Shown: positions 1 through 8,189 of the stretch, in pieces
How positions within the stretch are numbered: position 1 is the stretch's first letter
Layout of the letters: every line of letters begins with the position of its first letter
Assembly: GCA_030653975.1 (NCBI GenBank)
Contig: JAURYH010000044.1
Location: forward strand, 1-64,000
From: Hydrogenophaga sp.
GTDB lineage: Bacteria > Pseudomonadota > Gammaproteobacteria > Burkholderiales > Burkholderiaceae_C
Length of the DNA stretch: 64,000 bases
Direction of reading: 5' to 3'
Made by a program: the position numbers and the translations under genes
The notes under the pieces: model-generated
What the model saw: the letters and a program-made list of their open reading frames with translations, nothing else
Databases searched by the model: none
Told to the model about the DNA's origin: nothing

Positions 1-45
1 CCCATAACGTCCCAGGAAATCCCGCAAGATTTCACGTATATTTCG

Positions 46-90
46 ATGGGGTGCAAGGGGTCGCGAGTTCGAATCCCGCCACGCCGACCA
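46..90 (+). other. 3' fragment of a proline-type tRNA (attachment-site scar)
   Basis: The stretch reads as the 3' part of a tRNA: an anticodon-loop-like ATGGGGT (GGG anticodon), the 3' half of the anticodon stem (GCAAG), a T-arm with TTCGAAT loop, the acceptor strand CACGCCG and ACCA. The partner strand CGGCGTG and any D-arm are missing from the 45 bases to the left. Identity running from the anticodon loop to the CCA end is what a tyrosine-recombinase integration duplicates. The non-tRNA DNA at 1-45 would then be the end of an integrated element, and the chromosome continues to the right. Proline identity is from memory of bacterial tRNA-Pro(GGG), not a search. Confidence 0.65.
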
Positions 91-98
91 TATGAATC

Positions 99-137
99 AA
101 GGACTTAGAGCAGAAATGCTCTAAGTCCTTTCTTCTT
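99..137 (+). terminator. Rho-independent terminator behind the tRNA fragment
   Basis: A perfect 14-bp stem (99-112 with 117-130) closes a GAAA loop and runs into a T-rich tail (TCTTCTT). It lies nine bases after the CCA end, where a native tRNA terminator would be, which supports this side being the original chromosomal flank. Confidence 0.85.
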
Positions 138-196
138 TGTGCCTTCAAAATCATCCGTTGTCCCAACTGCGGGCAAAGCTGGAGATGATCCCAATC

Positions 197-588
197 CACC
201 AGCGATAGCTGTGTGGTGGTCGATCCATGTGCCATCTGGGCACTTTTCGGGAAAGAAGCTGTTCATGTGATCAGCGACGGCTTTCGCCAATTCTTCGTCT
301 GCGAGAGACCTGTCGGCACAGCCGGCGGCATCCAGGCGCGTCACATCTTGCCAGTGACGGGCAATGCGATCACCACCGCGGAAGGCGCCCTGTTTGCAGA
401 AAACGTGAATGGCTGTGGCCTTTTCCCAGGAGGTTCGCTCTGCGCGCATGACCAGCGGCATTGCTTCCGGAAATGACAAACCCTAAAAGTGCTGCTGCAT
501 CACAGTGAACGGCACGGGGTTCTGATGGTTCACCTGTTGGGCGAGTGCCGAATTCGAGCATGACAGTCACTCGCTTTTTTGTAGTCAT
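197..588 (-). pseudogene. Remnant of an AbiEii/AbiGii-type nucleotidyltransferase toxin
   Basis: Two overlapping reading frames on the minus strand join into one recognisable C-terminus. The first (from 588) carries VMLEFGTRPTGEPSEPR; the second (from about 479) carries ERTSWEKATAIHVF, ARHWQDVTRLD and a VADH..FF segment. Those motifs in that order are typical of the C-terminal half of AbiEii-family nucleotidyltransferases, toxins of type IV abortive-infection pairs. The N-terminal catalytic domain and any AbiEi antitoxin gene are absent, a frameshift lies near 480-490, and the 3' end dissolves into the tRNA terminator. It is a dead fragment. The family call rests on motif recognition only. 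Confidence 0.65.
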
Positions 589-704
589 CGCATCACCTTG
601 TGCCGCGCACATCTGCGGCGCAGCGTGAAGTTTTACTATTTGCGGATGAGTGCTACACCATTCGATAGGATCGTTAGCCTTGTTTCAACACGGAAGGCAC
701 GTCC

Positions 705-1475
705 ATGAGCGCACCGAACCATGCCGACCTGTTGCAGCAACTCGTGCCCATCGTTCGCGCGGCTGGTGAACTGGTGATGGCGGTCTACGCCACCGACTTC
801 CATGTGCTCAGCAAAGCCGACGCCTCGCCGGTGACCATGGCCGACCAGCAGGCGGAAGACCTGATCACCGAAGCACTGATGCGGATCACGCCCGGGATTC
901 CGGTGGTGGGCGAAGAGGCGGTGTCGGGTGGCGAAAAGCCCGACATCAGTGAACGATTCTGGCTGGTGGATCCGCTCGATGGCACCAAGGAATTCATCAG
1001 CCGCAACGGCGAATTCACGGTCAACATCGCTCTGGTGGAGCACGGGCAGCCGGTGCTGGGTGTGGTGCTGGCCCCGGCCCTGGGCGCGCTGTACGCTGGT
1101 GGCGTGGGCCTGGGCGCCTGGGTGGAGCAGGACGGCCAGCGCACACCGATTGCCTGCCGCGCCGTGCCGCCCGAAGGCCTGTCGGTGGTGGCCAGTCGCT
1201 CGCACGGCGACGCGGCAGCGCTGGACGCGTTCCTGGCCGGGCGCAAGGTCGCGCACAACGTCAGCGCAGGCTCATCGCTCAAGCTGTGCCTGGTGGCCAG
1301 CGGGCAGGCCGACGTGTATCCGCGTCTGGGCCGCACCATGGAATGGGACATCGCCGCCGGTCACGCGGTGCTCAGTGGGGCCGGTGGCGCGGTCGAACGG
1401 CTGGACGGACAACCGCTGCGCTACGGCAAGCCGGGCCTGGACAACCCCCACTTTGCTGCCTGGGGGTTGCGCTGA
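705..1475 (+). CDS. cysQ: 3'(2'),5'-bisphosphate nucleotidase CysQ
   Basis: 256 residues, the usual length for the inositol-monophosphatase superfamily. Metal-binding motifs are all present: GEEAVSGG near residue 70, the WLVDPLDGTKEF box near residue 87, and EWDIAAGHAVL near residue 212. CysQ hydrolyses 3'-phosphoadenosine 5'-phosphate to AMP and recycles the by-product of sulfate assimilation in the cytoplasm. The ATG at 705 is the first start in frame and precedes the conserved N-terminal helix. The gene stands alone between the toxin remnant and a decayed permease fragment; SLC13-type permeases often neighbour cysQ, so the fragment may be its former partner. Confidence 0.93.
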   Translation: MSAPNHADLLQQLVPIVRAAGELVMAVYATDFHVLSKADASPVTMADQQAEDLITEALMRITPGIPVVGEEAVSGGEKPDISERFWLVDPLDGTKEFISRNGEFTVNIALVEHGQPVLGVVLAPALGALYAGGVGLGAWVEQDGQRTPIACRAVPPEGLSVVASRSHGDAAALDAFLAGRKVAHNVSAGSSLKLCLVASGQADVYPRLGRTMEWDIAAGHAVLSGAGGAVERLDGQPLRYGKPGLDNPHFAAWGLR

Positions 1476-1492
1476 AGCGCGACGGATCTGCG

Positions 1493-1720
1493 GTGACCGC
1501 TGCCCTGACACTGTTGTCCGTCGTGGTCCTGCTGGGGCGGCTGGTCCACGGCCGGTGGTCGGCTGCGGTGTTGGCCCGTGGGCCGCGGCATATTTCCTGT
1601 TTGGCCTGTTCGACGAAAAGGTCTTGCTGTCGCGCTATTTCAATCCGACGCTGGCGATGCTGATCCTTTTGCTGCTGGTGTCGCTGGAGCTGGAACGTTC
1701 GGTGCGCGTTGCTTGCCTCG
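1493..1720 (+). pseudogene. N-terminal fragment of a permease (SLC13-like), frameshifted
   Basis: Starting at a GTG 17 bases after cysQ, one frame encodes a hydrophobic start (LTLLSVVVLLGRLVHG). After a shift near 1570 the next frame continues with AYFLFGLFDEKVLLSRYFNP and a run of leucines (LAMLILLLLVSLELERS). Together this resembles the first two membrane segments of an SLC13/CitT-type anion:sodium symporter. Nothing downstream continues the protein, and the convergent exonuclease gene follows. It appears to be a truncated relic; the family assignment is tentative. Confidence 0.4.
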
Positions 1721-1844
1721 CAACGCGTCCGATACGCAATTTGGCACCATGTTCGGTGCGGGTGTGGCGGGTATTCGACGGGGCGACAAACGCCTCCAAG
1801 GGCCGCTTGGCCGGGTGCCAGAGCGCACTGGCACTGGGGTCTCA

Positions 1845-2438
1845 TCAGAGGCGCAGCGCCGCGTGCACACGCGCCGCGGCGTACGCATCGTTCGCCGCGT
1901 AGACCAGTTGCGCCTCGCTCAGGCGCGGATTGGCCCAGTTGGAGGTAGCGGCCTTTTTCGATTTGATGAAGCGCTGGTTGAACAGCACCGCCACTGCGCC
2001 TTTCACGCCCATGTCCTTGCGGTAACCCTGCCGGCGAAAGACGTGATTCAGCTCCAGCACGCCAGCGGGTTCTACCAGCAGTTTGCTCACGATGCGCTTG
2101 GTGTCGTCGCCGAGGCCAAAACCGGCCTTGGTGAAACCGGCGTCGGCGAGCAGGCCGGCCACCAGTTCGCGGCAGGCCGTGTCCGTCAGCTGGAATACCC
2201 AGGCGTGCTGCTGTGTGGCGAGCTGCACGATGTGCGGTCCGTCGGACACCTGGTCCTTGAAGAAGGTGGGCTTGCTCTCGGTGTCGAAGCCCCAGGCCGC
2301 ATGGTCGCGCAGCGCCGCCGCGGCTTCGCGGGCCTGCACCACCGTGTCCACCAGCGTGATGCGGTCCAGACCCAGACGGTCAAATTCGGGCAGCAGCGCG
2401 ATGGCTTCCTTGTCGGGCGTGGGGCGGGTGGTTTGCAT
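1845..2438 (-). CDS. 3'-5' exonuclease, RNase D-like (DEDD superfamily)
   Basis: 197 residues from the ATG at 2438; the open frame extends further upstream but lacks family features there. Exo motif I is seen as WGFDTESKPTF, motif II in the GFGLGDDTKRI region, and motif III as YAANDAYAAARVH near the end. These acidic residues coordinate two metals in DnaQ/RNase D-type nucleases. There is no HRDC domain, so it is a stand-alone nuclease, probably for RNA or DNA ends. It is convergent with the permease relic and divergent from the small gene at 2541. Confidence 0.85.
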   Translation of the reverse strand: MQTTRPTPDKEAIALLPEFDRLGLDRITLVDTVVQAREAAAALRDHAAWGFDTESKPTFFKDQVSDGPHIVQLATQQHAWVFQLTDTACRELVAGLLADAGFTKAGFGLGDDTKRIVSKLLVEPAGVLELNHVFRRQGYRKDMGVKGAVAVLFNQRFIKSKKAATSNWANPRLSEAQLVYAANDAYAAARVHAALRL

Positions 2439-2540
2439 GGCGTCGGAGGCGGGTGGTCGCTGCGGGCGGGATCGATAATCAAGACATTGTGCAACGCACC
2501 CCGATGCACCCCGATGCACCCCTTTGTGCCCGATGCTTTC

Positions 2541-2849
2541 ATGACCTACACGCTCCAGCTCTACGTCTCCGACGACACCACGCCCGCGCAGCGCCAGGCG
2601 GCCGAGCGGCTGTTCCGCCAAGCGCTGGAGTCGGCTCTGGGTGATGCCGCATTGGTGGCGCCGGTGTATGCGGCCTATCAGGCCATCGTGGCCCGGTATG
2701 GCGACACGCCAGACGTGGAAGCGCTCACGGTGGATGAGCGCACGGTGCTCGAACACTGGCAACTGGCCGAAACCGCCGCCGTCGAAGCGGTGTTCGGCCC
2801 GCACCGGCACCTGGACGAAGGCGGCTACCAGATCGTCTTGCCCGCATAA
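2541..2849 (+). CDS. Conserved hypothetical protein, 102 aa
   Basis: A small soluble protein, mixed alpha-helical by appearance (TLQLYVSDDTTPAQRQAAER at the start), ending YQIVLPA. No catalytic motif is evident and the family is not recognised. The ATG at 2541 was chosen because the upstream in-frame extension crosses a tandem CACCCCGATG repeat (about 2500-2520). It is divergent from the exonuclease and lies 55 bases before the next gene in the same direction. Confidence 0.7.
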   Translation: MTYTLQLYVSDDTTPAQRQAAERLFRQALESALGDAALVAPVYAAYQAIVARYGDTPDVEALTVDERTVLEHWQLAETAAVEAVFGPHRHLDEGGYQIVLPA

Positions 2850-2904
2850 TCGCTACCCCGTTCACGTCCTCCCTGGGCGCTCATTCCCTTTGAAGGACTT
2901 CCCC

Positions 2905-3252
2905 ATGCGAAAAACCTATCCCCTGCGGCCCGAGGGCAAAAATCCCGATCGCGTGCTCGATGCCGTCAAGCACGACATCCGCAAATACATGAAACGCGAG
3001 CGCCGCCGCGATCTGCCCGAAGGCGCCACCTTCTGGGATTTCGACTGCCGCTTCGGTGCGGACAAGGACAGCGCACAAGCCGCCAATCCGGCCGAACTGA
3101 TCGGCCTGCTCGACGCCTTGGCGAAGGCGGGTGGCGAACAGTGTTACGTGGAGCTGCTGGCCAAGCCTGGCGTGCGCCAGCCACGACCGGCCGGCCTGGA
3201 GGCGAACGGCGATGTCGGGTCTTCGCCCGCGCCTTCCGATTCCGACGACTGA
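2905..3252 (+). CDS. DUF6172-like small conserved protein
   Basis: 115 residues. The N-terminus (MRKTYPLRPEGKNPDRVLDA) and the DFDCRFG segment near residue 50 match a small family of proteobacterial proteins that I recall as DUF6172; its function is unknown. The lysine/arginine-rich KYMKRERRRDLPEG stretch suggests nucleic acid contact but is not diagnostic. The C-terminus is low-complexity and acidic. The ATG at 2905 follows TGAAGGACTTCCCC, with an acceptable ribosome site. Confidence 0.75.
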   Translation: MRKTYPLRPEGKNPDRVLDAVKHDIRKYMKRERRRDLPEGATFWDFDCRFGADKDSAQAANPAELIGLLDALAKAGGEQCYVELLAKPGVRQPRPAGLEANGDVGSSPAPSDSDD

Positions 3253-3300
3253 TGCTGTGTGGTGGGCCGTCCGGCAAGCGGGTGGCCAAAGGCTTCGCCG

Positions 3301-4551
3301 CTACTCGGGCTGGCCGGTCTTCGCGGCTGCAGCTGAAGCGCGCAGCTTGTCTTTCTTGCTCGGGCGCTTGCCCTTGATGCCGCCGCCCGCCGGCCCGGCC
3401 GGCGCAGCCACATCGGTGGGCTCGAACCCGGTCAATTGTTCCAGCGGCAGGCTCAGGCCCTGGCGCTTTTCGATCAGGCGCCAATGGGCCTCGGTGTCGG
3501 CACTCACGAAGCTCACGGCCAGCCCGCTCTCGCCTGCGCGCCCGGTGCGGCCGATGCGGTGAACGTAGTCCACCGCCGAGCGCGGCAGGTCAAAGTTCAC
3601 CACCACGGGCAGCTGCGCGATGTCGATACCGCGCGCGGCGAGATCGGTGGTGACCACCACGTCCCAGCGCTTTTCCTTGAACTCCTGCAGCGCCTGCTTG
3701 CGCGCGCCCTGGCTCAGACCGCCGTGGAACGACGTGGCGAACAGGTCTCCATGGTGCAGCTTGGAAGCGAGCCGCTCGGCCGCGTACTGCGTGGCCACGA
3801 ACACCAGCACGCGCTCCCAGCCGTTGTCCTTGATCAGTTGGCGCAGCAGCTGGGTGCGCCGGCTTGCATCGACCGCGATCGCTCGTTGCAGGATCACGGC
3901 TTCTGCCTGCGCCGGGGTGGGCAGGTCCACGCGCTGCGGGTCACGCAGCAGGCCGCCCGCGAGCGCTTCCACAGCGGGCGGGAAGGTGGCCGAGAAAAAC
4001 AGGTTTTGTCGCTGTGCGGGCAACAAGGCGAGCACGCGGTCCAGCTCATCCGCAAAACCCAGGTCGAGCAGGCGGTCGGCCTCGTCCAGCACCAGCAGCT
4101 CCACGGCCGAGAGCCGCAGCGCGTTGTGCTCGACCAGGTCGAGCAGGCGTCCGGGCGTGGCGACCATCACATCGGCACCGCCGCGCAGCGCCATGAGCTG
4201 CGGGTTGATGGACACGCCACCAAACGCCACGGCAATGCGGGGGCGGGAGGGCAGGTGTTGCGCCAGGCTGCGCAGCACTTCGCCCACCTGGGCCGCGAGT
4301 TCGCGCGTGGGCACCAGCACGAGTGCGCGAACGCGCCGCGGGGTGTGCACGGGTCCGGTTTGCAGGCGTTGCAGCAGCGGCAGGGCAAAGGCTGCGGTCT
4401 TGCCCGAGCCGGTCTGGGCCGTGGCGAGCAGATCGGCGCCGCCCAGCACGGCGGGGATGGCTTCCAGCTGGATGGGGGTGGGCGCGGTGAAGCCGAGTTC
4501 GGCGGCGGCCTGGGCGAGGGTGGGGGCAAGCCCGAGGGAGATGAATGGCAT
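3301..4551 (-). CDS. DEAD-box ATP-dependent RNA helicase, RhlE type
   Basis: 416 residues with the full helicase signature: Q-motif (FTAPTPIQLEAIP), Walker A AQTGSGKT, PTRELAAQV, DEAD box VLDEADRLLDLGF, FSATFPP (SAT), RGIDIAQLPVV and HRIGRTGRAG. The C-terminal tail is short and basic (GKRPSKKDK), typical of RhlE-like helicases that remodel ribosomal or messenger RNA. The start at 4551 gives the expected N-terminus (MPFISLGLAPTL). It is divergent from the SUI1 gene, with about 60 bases between starts. Which RhlE paralogue it is cannot be told from one window. Confidence 0.93.
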   Translation of the reverse strand: MPFISLGLAPTLAQAAAELGFTAPTPIQLEAIPAVLGGADLLATAQTGSGKTAAFALPLLQRLQTGPVHTPRRVRALVLVPTRELAAQVGEVLRSLAQHLPSRPRIAVAFGGVSINPQLMALRGGADVMVATPGRLLDLVEHNALRLSAVELLVLDEADRLLDLGFADELDRVLALLPAQRQNLFFSATFPPAVEALAGGLLRDPQRVDLPTPAQAEAVILQRAIAVDASRRTQLLRQLIKDNGWERVLVFVATQYAAERLASKLHHGDLFATSFHGGLSQGARKQALQEFKEKRWDVVVTTDLAARGIDIAQLPVVVNFDLPRSAVDYVHRIGRTGRAGESGLAVSFVSADTEAHWRLIEKRQGLSLPLEQLTGFEPTDVAAPAGPAGGGIKGKRPSKKDKLRASAAAAKTGQPE

Positions 4552-4610
4552 GGGGGGTCGAGTTTAACGGTCGGCCCCCGCGGGGCAGCCCCGCGTTACG
4601 ATGCGGGCCC

Positions 4611-4973
4611 ATGAAAAACAAGTTGTCTTCTTTGGGCGGCCTGGTGTATTCCACCGAAGCGGGTCGCATGTGTCCCGCTTGCCGGCAACCGGTGGCGCAG
4701 TGCGTCTGCAAGCAGGCGGTGGTGCCCGCGGGCGACGGCACCGTGCGGGTGTCGCGCGAAACCAAGGGCCGGGGCGGCAAGGCGGTGACGCTGGTGAAAG
4801 GCGTGGCGCTGGATGCCGCAGGACTGGCCGCGCTGGGCAAACAGCTCAAGGCGGCTTGCGGCACGGGCGGGACGGTGAAGGATGGCGTGATCGAGATCCA
4901 GGGTGATCACATCGAGCGCGTGATGGCGGCGCTGATCGCGCAAGGTCACAAGGTCAAACGCGCGGGTGGCTGA
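4611..4973 (+). CDS. yciH: Translation initiation factor SUI1/YciH family protein
   Basis: 120 residues. An N-terminal Cys cluster (MCPACRQPVAQCVC) precedes the SUI1 fold with VSRETKGRGGKAVTLVKGV and a terminal GDHIERVMAALIAQGHKVKR. The bacterial YciH proteins resemble eIF1 and influence start-codon fidelity in vitro. The ATG at 4611 (MKNKLSSLGGLVYST) is the family's usual start; the upstream in-frame sequence is the helicase promoter region. Confidence 0.9.
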   Translation: MKNKLSSLGGLVYSTEAGRMCPACRQPVAQCVCKQAVVPAGDGTVRVSRETKGRGGKAVTLVKGVALDAAGLAALGKQLKAACGTGGTVKDGVIEIQGDHIERVMAALIAQGHKVKRAGG

Positions 4974-4985
4974 GGGCGCCTGTGC

Positions 4986-5540
4986 TCAGGTGAGCCGCGC
5001 CCACCACAGGCGCAGGCGCATGCCGATTTCACTGGTGTAGCCCACGCTGGCGCTGCGCAAACGGCCATCGGCATCCACCACCACGAACGCGGGCACGGCC
5101 CGAAAACCCAGCGTTTGCGCCAGCGCGCCGCGCGTATCGATGGCGGTGGCCCAGGGCAGTTCCCGTTTGGCCAGCACGCGCGCCACGGCATCGGGTGGAC
5201 CGGACTGCATGGCGACGGTGAGCACGGGCCAGTCACGCGAAAGGCGTGTGACGCTGTGTTCCTCGGTGCGGCAGATGGGGCACCATTCGGCCCAGATGTG
5301 CAACGCCACCGGCTGGCCCGGGTGTAGAGCGCGCCAGTCGGCCAGGGTGGCGTCGACATGGCTGCCGTCGGACTGGATCAGGGTGAAGGCCAGATCGGGC
5401 GCAGGGCCGGTCGGCACGTGGCGCGTTTGCCAGGCCTGCACGCCGACGAACACGAGCACCACCAGCAGCAGGGTGCCGAGGTGGCTCTTCCACTGTGCTC
5501 GCCAGTGGTTGCGAAGACGAGGCCAGATTGAAGGGGGCAT
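4986..5540 (-). CDS. Membrane-anchored thioredoxin-like disulfide oxidoreductase
   Basis: 184 residues from the ATG at 5540. One N-terminal membrane anchor (LGTLLLVVLVFVGVQAW) is followed by a thioredoxin fold with the active site WAEWCPICRTEEHS and the cis-proline region FRAVPAFVVVDADG. It should face the periplasm and act in thiol-disulfide exchange, like ScsD/TlpA-type proteins. A GTG at 5573 overlaps the stop of the upstream redox gene and could start a 195-aa form by translational coupling. It forms a two-gene unit with the glutaredoxin-CcdA fusion gene. Confidence 0.85.
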   Translation of the reverse strand: MPPSIWPRLRNHWRAQWKSHLGTLLLVVLVFVGVQAWQTRHVPTGPAPDLAFTLIQSDGSHVDATLADWRALHPGQPVALHIWAEWCPICRTEEHSVTRLSRDWPVLTVAMQSGPPDAVARVLAKRELPWATAIDTRGALAQTLGFRAVPAFVVVDADGRLRSASVGYTSEIGMRLRLWWARLT

Positions 5541-5569
5541 GGGATTGAGCGGCGCGTGAAGGAAGGGTG

Positions 5570-6706
5570 TCACATCAGCCAGCCGGGCCGCAACAGCAGC
5601 ACCAGACCCAGCAACAGCATGACGCTGCCGGCGAGCAGCTTGAGCACGCGGCCGGCGCGCTCGCTGAGCTTGCGCCGACTCAGTGCGGTCACAGCCAGTC
5701 CCACCATGAGCGCGTCGTCGGCCATGTAACCCAGGATGTAGAGGCCCAGGTAGGCATAGCGGGCCACAGCGGTTGGCTCGTGTTGCGTGAGCACGGCGGT
5801 GTAGATGGCCGGAAACCCTGCGGTGCACAGCAGCTCGACGAAGTTCACCAGCACCGCCAGCGTGATGACCGAGATCATGGCCAGTCCGAGGGTGGGGGCC
5901 GCGATGACACGTCGCATCCGATCGTACAGGCCGGGCTTGGCCGAATCGGGAATGCTGAACGAGGGGCCGCGCCCGAAGGCAAAAAAGTCCTTCACGTTCA
6001 ACAGACCGATCAGCAGCGCCACGGTTCCCAGCGACACGCGCAGGGCGTTCGACAGACCAAGCACGAGAAAGAAGTTGAGCCAGGCCGCCATGAAGGCGTA
6101 GTACACCGCACCACTGGCCAGCACGAAAGTGCCTGCCACCAGCGCCATGCGCCGGCGGTCCTGCAGGCGCACCAGCAGCGACAGCAGGAACAGCAGCACC
6201 CAGGTGGCGCAGGGGTTGAATCCATCCAGCAGGCCCAGCGCCAGCGTGAACAGCGGCAGACCCAGGCGGTTGACATTCAGGGGGCCGAAAAGCTGTGTTT
6301 CGACCTGATCTCGAACGGCTGGCCTGGCGCCGTCTTGCTGGATCAGCTGCAGCAAAGAGCGGCCAGTGTGCCCGCTGTCGTCAAAGCCCACCAGCACGGT
6401 GTCCTTGAACAGGAAGGTGGGCACGCCCGGCGGCCAAGCGCCAACCGCCCGCGAGATCCGTTCCAGATCGCTGCGGGCCTGTTCGTCCTGGCCCACGTCG
6501 CGCAGAACGACGCGCACACCGCGCAGGTCTTCGGGGCCCAGCGCAGAGAGGAACGCCTTGGCGCTCGCACAGTGCGGGCAACCCTCGCGAACAAAAACAT
6601 GCAGCTCGGCCTGGACGCTGGTGTCGGCCGGTGTGCCTGGGGTTTGAGCGCTGGCCGGTAGCGACATCAGGGTCAGCAGGACGAGGAACCCTGTCACCAG
6701 CCGCAT
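5570..6706 (-). CDS. Glutaredoxin-like domain fused to a CcdA/DsbD-type membrane domain
   Basis: 378 residues from the ATG at 6706, which follows AAAGG at good spacing and begins a signal peptide ending PASAQ. A periplasmic redoxin domain with GCPHC and the cis-proline VPTFLF is followed by six or so membrane helices starting at LDGFNPCATWVLLFLLSLL, a Cys-containing segment as in CcdA. Such fusions pass electrons across the inner membrane to periplasmic thiol proteins. The downstream thioredoxin-like protein is the obvious partner. An upstream in-frame extension to 6772 was rejected in favour of the signal peptide. Confidence 0.82.
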   Translation of the reverse strand: MRLVTGFLVLLTLMSLPASAQTPGTPADTSVQAELHVFVREGCPHCASAKAFLSALGPEDLRGVRVVLRDVGQDEQARSDLERISRAVGAWPPGVPTFLFKDTVLVGFDDSGHTGRSLLQLIQQDGARPAVRDQVETQLFGPLNVNRLGLPLFTLALGLLDGFNPCATWVLLFLLSLLVRLQDRRRMALVAGTFVLASGAVYYAFMAAWLNFFLVLGLSNALRVSLGTVALLIGLLNVKDFFAFGRGPSFSIPDSAKPGLYDRMRRVIAAPTLGLAMISVITLAVLVNFVELLCTAGFPAIYTAVLTQHEPTAVARYAYLGLYILGYMADDALMVGLAVTALSRRKLSERAGRVLKLLAGSVMLLLGLVLLLRPGWLM

Positions 6707-6799
6707 CAACAGCCTTTGCGCGAGTGACTCTGAAGCCGGGCAGGAACGAGGCAACATGCCAGCTGAGTACACAGTTACAAAGGCGGGTGTCGGGCGACT

Positions 6800-7525
6800 T
6801 CAGCGCAGCACTTCGAGCAGGCGGTCCAGCCCGCCCTCGTTGATGGCGACCATGGCCTGCTCGCGCACCCTGGGTTTGGCGTGGTAGGCCACCGACAGGC
6901 CCGCCTCGCCCATCATGGGCAGGTCGTTGGCGCCGTCGCCCACGGCAATCGCCTGCCTGGGACTGATGCCCAGCAGCGCGCAGGTCTCCAGCAACATCTT
7001 GCGTTTTTCGGCGCCGTCGCAGATGTCGCCCCAGGGCTGGTCCACCATGCGGCCGGTCAGCTGGCCGCAGTTGGGGCCGCTTTCAATTTCCAGCACGTTG
7101 GAGCGCGTGTAGTCGATGCCCAGGCGGTCGCGGACGCGGTCGGTGAAATAGGTGAAACCGCCCGAGACCAGCAGCACTTTCATGCCCACGGCCTTGCAGG
7201 CTTTCACCAGCGCCTCAGCGCCGGGATTCAGCTGCAGGCGTTCGGCCAGCACCTGTTCCATGTGGGCCACGGTCACGCCGCGCAGCAGCCGCACGCGCCG
7301 GCGCAGGCTTTCCTTGAAATCGGCGATCTCGCCGCGCATGGTGGCTTCGGTGATGGCCGCCACCTCGGCCTTGAGCCCGGCCGCGTCGGCGATCTCGTCC
7401 ACGCACTCGATGTTGATGAGCGTGGAATCCATGTCGAACGCGATGAGCTTGAAATCCTTCAGGTTCAGCGGCGGCGTGAAGCCCTGGACGGTGAGGCCGG
7501 GGGCGAATTCGGAGGAGGAGGTCAT
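6800..7525 (-). CDS. serB: Phosphoserine phosphatase SerB
   Basis: 241 residues, HAD superfamily. The nucleophile motif is FDMDSTLINIECVDE, motif II is LLVSGGFTYF, and motif III is VGDGANDLPMM. It removes phosphate from L-phosphoserine in the last step of serine synthesis. It is the shorter form without the N-terminal ACT domains seen in some SerB proteins. It lies 94 bases from the start of the redox operon on the same strand. Confidence 0.95.
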   Translation of the reverse strand: MTSSSEFAPGLTVQGFTPPLNLKDFKLIAFDMDSTLINIECVDEIADAAGLKAEVAAITEATMRGEIADFKESLRRRVRLLRGVTVAHMEQVLAERLQLNPGAEALVKACKAVGMKVLLVSGGFTYFTDRVRDRLGIDYTRSNVLEIESGPNCGQLTGRMVDQPWGDICDGAEKRKMLLETCALLGISPRQAIAVGDGANDLPMMGEAGLSVAYHAKPRVREQAMVAINEGGLDRLLEVLR

Positions 7526-7562
7526 CCCGGAATTATCGCGGGAGCCGGGACGATCGTTCCGA

Positions 7563-8069
7563 TCAGGACCTGGGGTGGGCCAGCACCTTCGTCATCGTGC
7601 CGATCTGCGCCTTCAGATCACCACCCACGAGATCCGCCACCGATTGCTGTTCGTTGGTCACGGTGAAGCCGGCGGCCTGCAGCCGGGCCTTGACGTCTTC
7701 GGTGCTGGTGCCTGCCACCTGGGCCAGCACGGTGATCGGGGCCTTGGCCAGGGCGCGCACCGGGGGCGCGAAGCCGGGCTCGCTGCCCCCAGCGCCGCCG
7801 GCTGGAATGAAGCTCAGGGCCAGCACGAGGGCGAACAGACCCATGACCACGCGGCCCGGGGTCTGGTTGAAGTAGCGTTTGAAGGCCGGCATGTTCAGCA
7901 GCACATGCAGCAAGACGCCGATCACCATGGCCCAGCTCAGCCATTCGTGGGCGGTCTTGTTCAGGCCGCTGTCGAGGTGGAAAAACATCAGCACGCCGGT
8001 GACGGCGGACAAAAAGAAGGCACCGATCACGACGGGCGTGATCCAGGGGCGGTGGGCGTTGAGGTTCAT
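7563..8069 (-). CDS. DUF4405-like membrane protein
   Basis: 168 residues. Three hydrophobic segments lie in the first 100 residues (ITPVVIGAFFLSAVTGVLMF, WLSWAMVIGVLLHVLLNM, VVMGLFALVLALSFIPAG) and carry conserved histidines (FHLDSG, AHEWLSW, LLHVLL). This is the layout of DUF4405/cytochrome b561-like heme-binding membrane proteins. The C-terminal half is soluble and periplasmic by prediction. A heme role is inference from histidine placement. Confidence 0.75.
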   Translation of the reverse strand: MNLNAHRPWITPVVIGAFFLSAVTGVLMFFHLDSGLNKTAHEWLSWAMVIGVLLHVLLNMPAFKRYFNQTPGRVVMGLFALVLALSFIPAGGAGGSEPGFAPPVRALAKAPITVLAQVAGTSTEDVKARLQAAGFTVTNEQQSVADLVGGDLKAQIGTMTKVLAHPRS

Positions 8070-8189
8070 GGTGGGGTTCCCTTTTGGTTTAGGTGAAAAC
8101 CCCAGTGTGAAAGCGGTATTTGAAGAAGATCCTCTGCTGTGTGAACGGTCGGTAAAGCAAGGGACCCGTTGGACCTTTGTTGATCTGGC

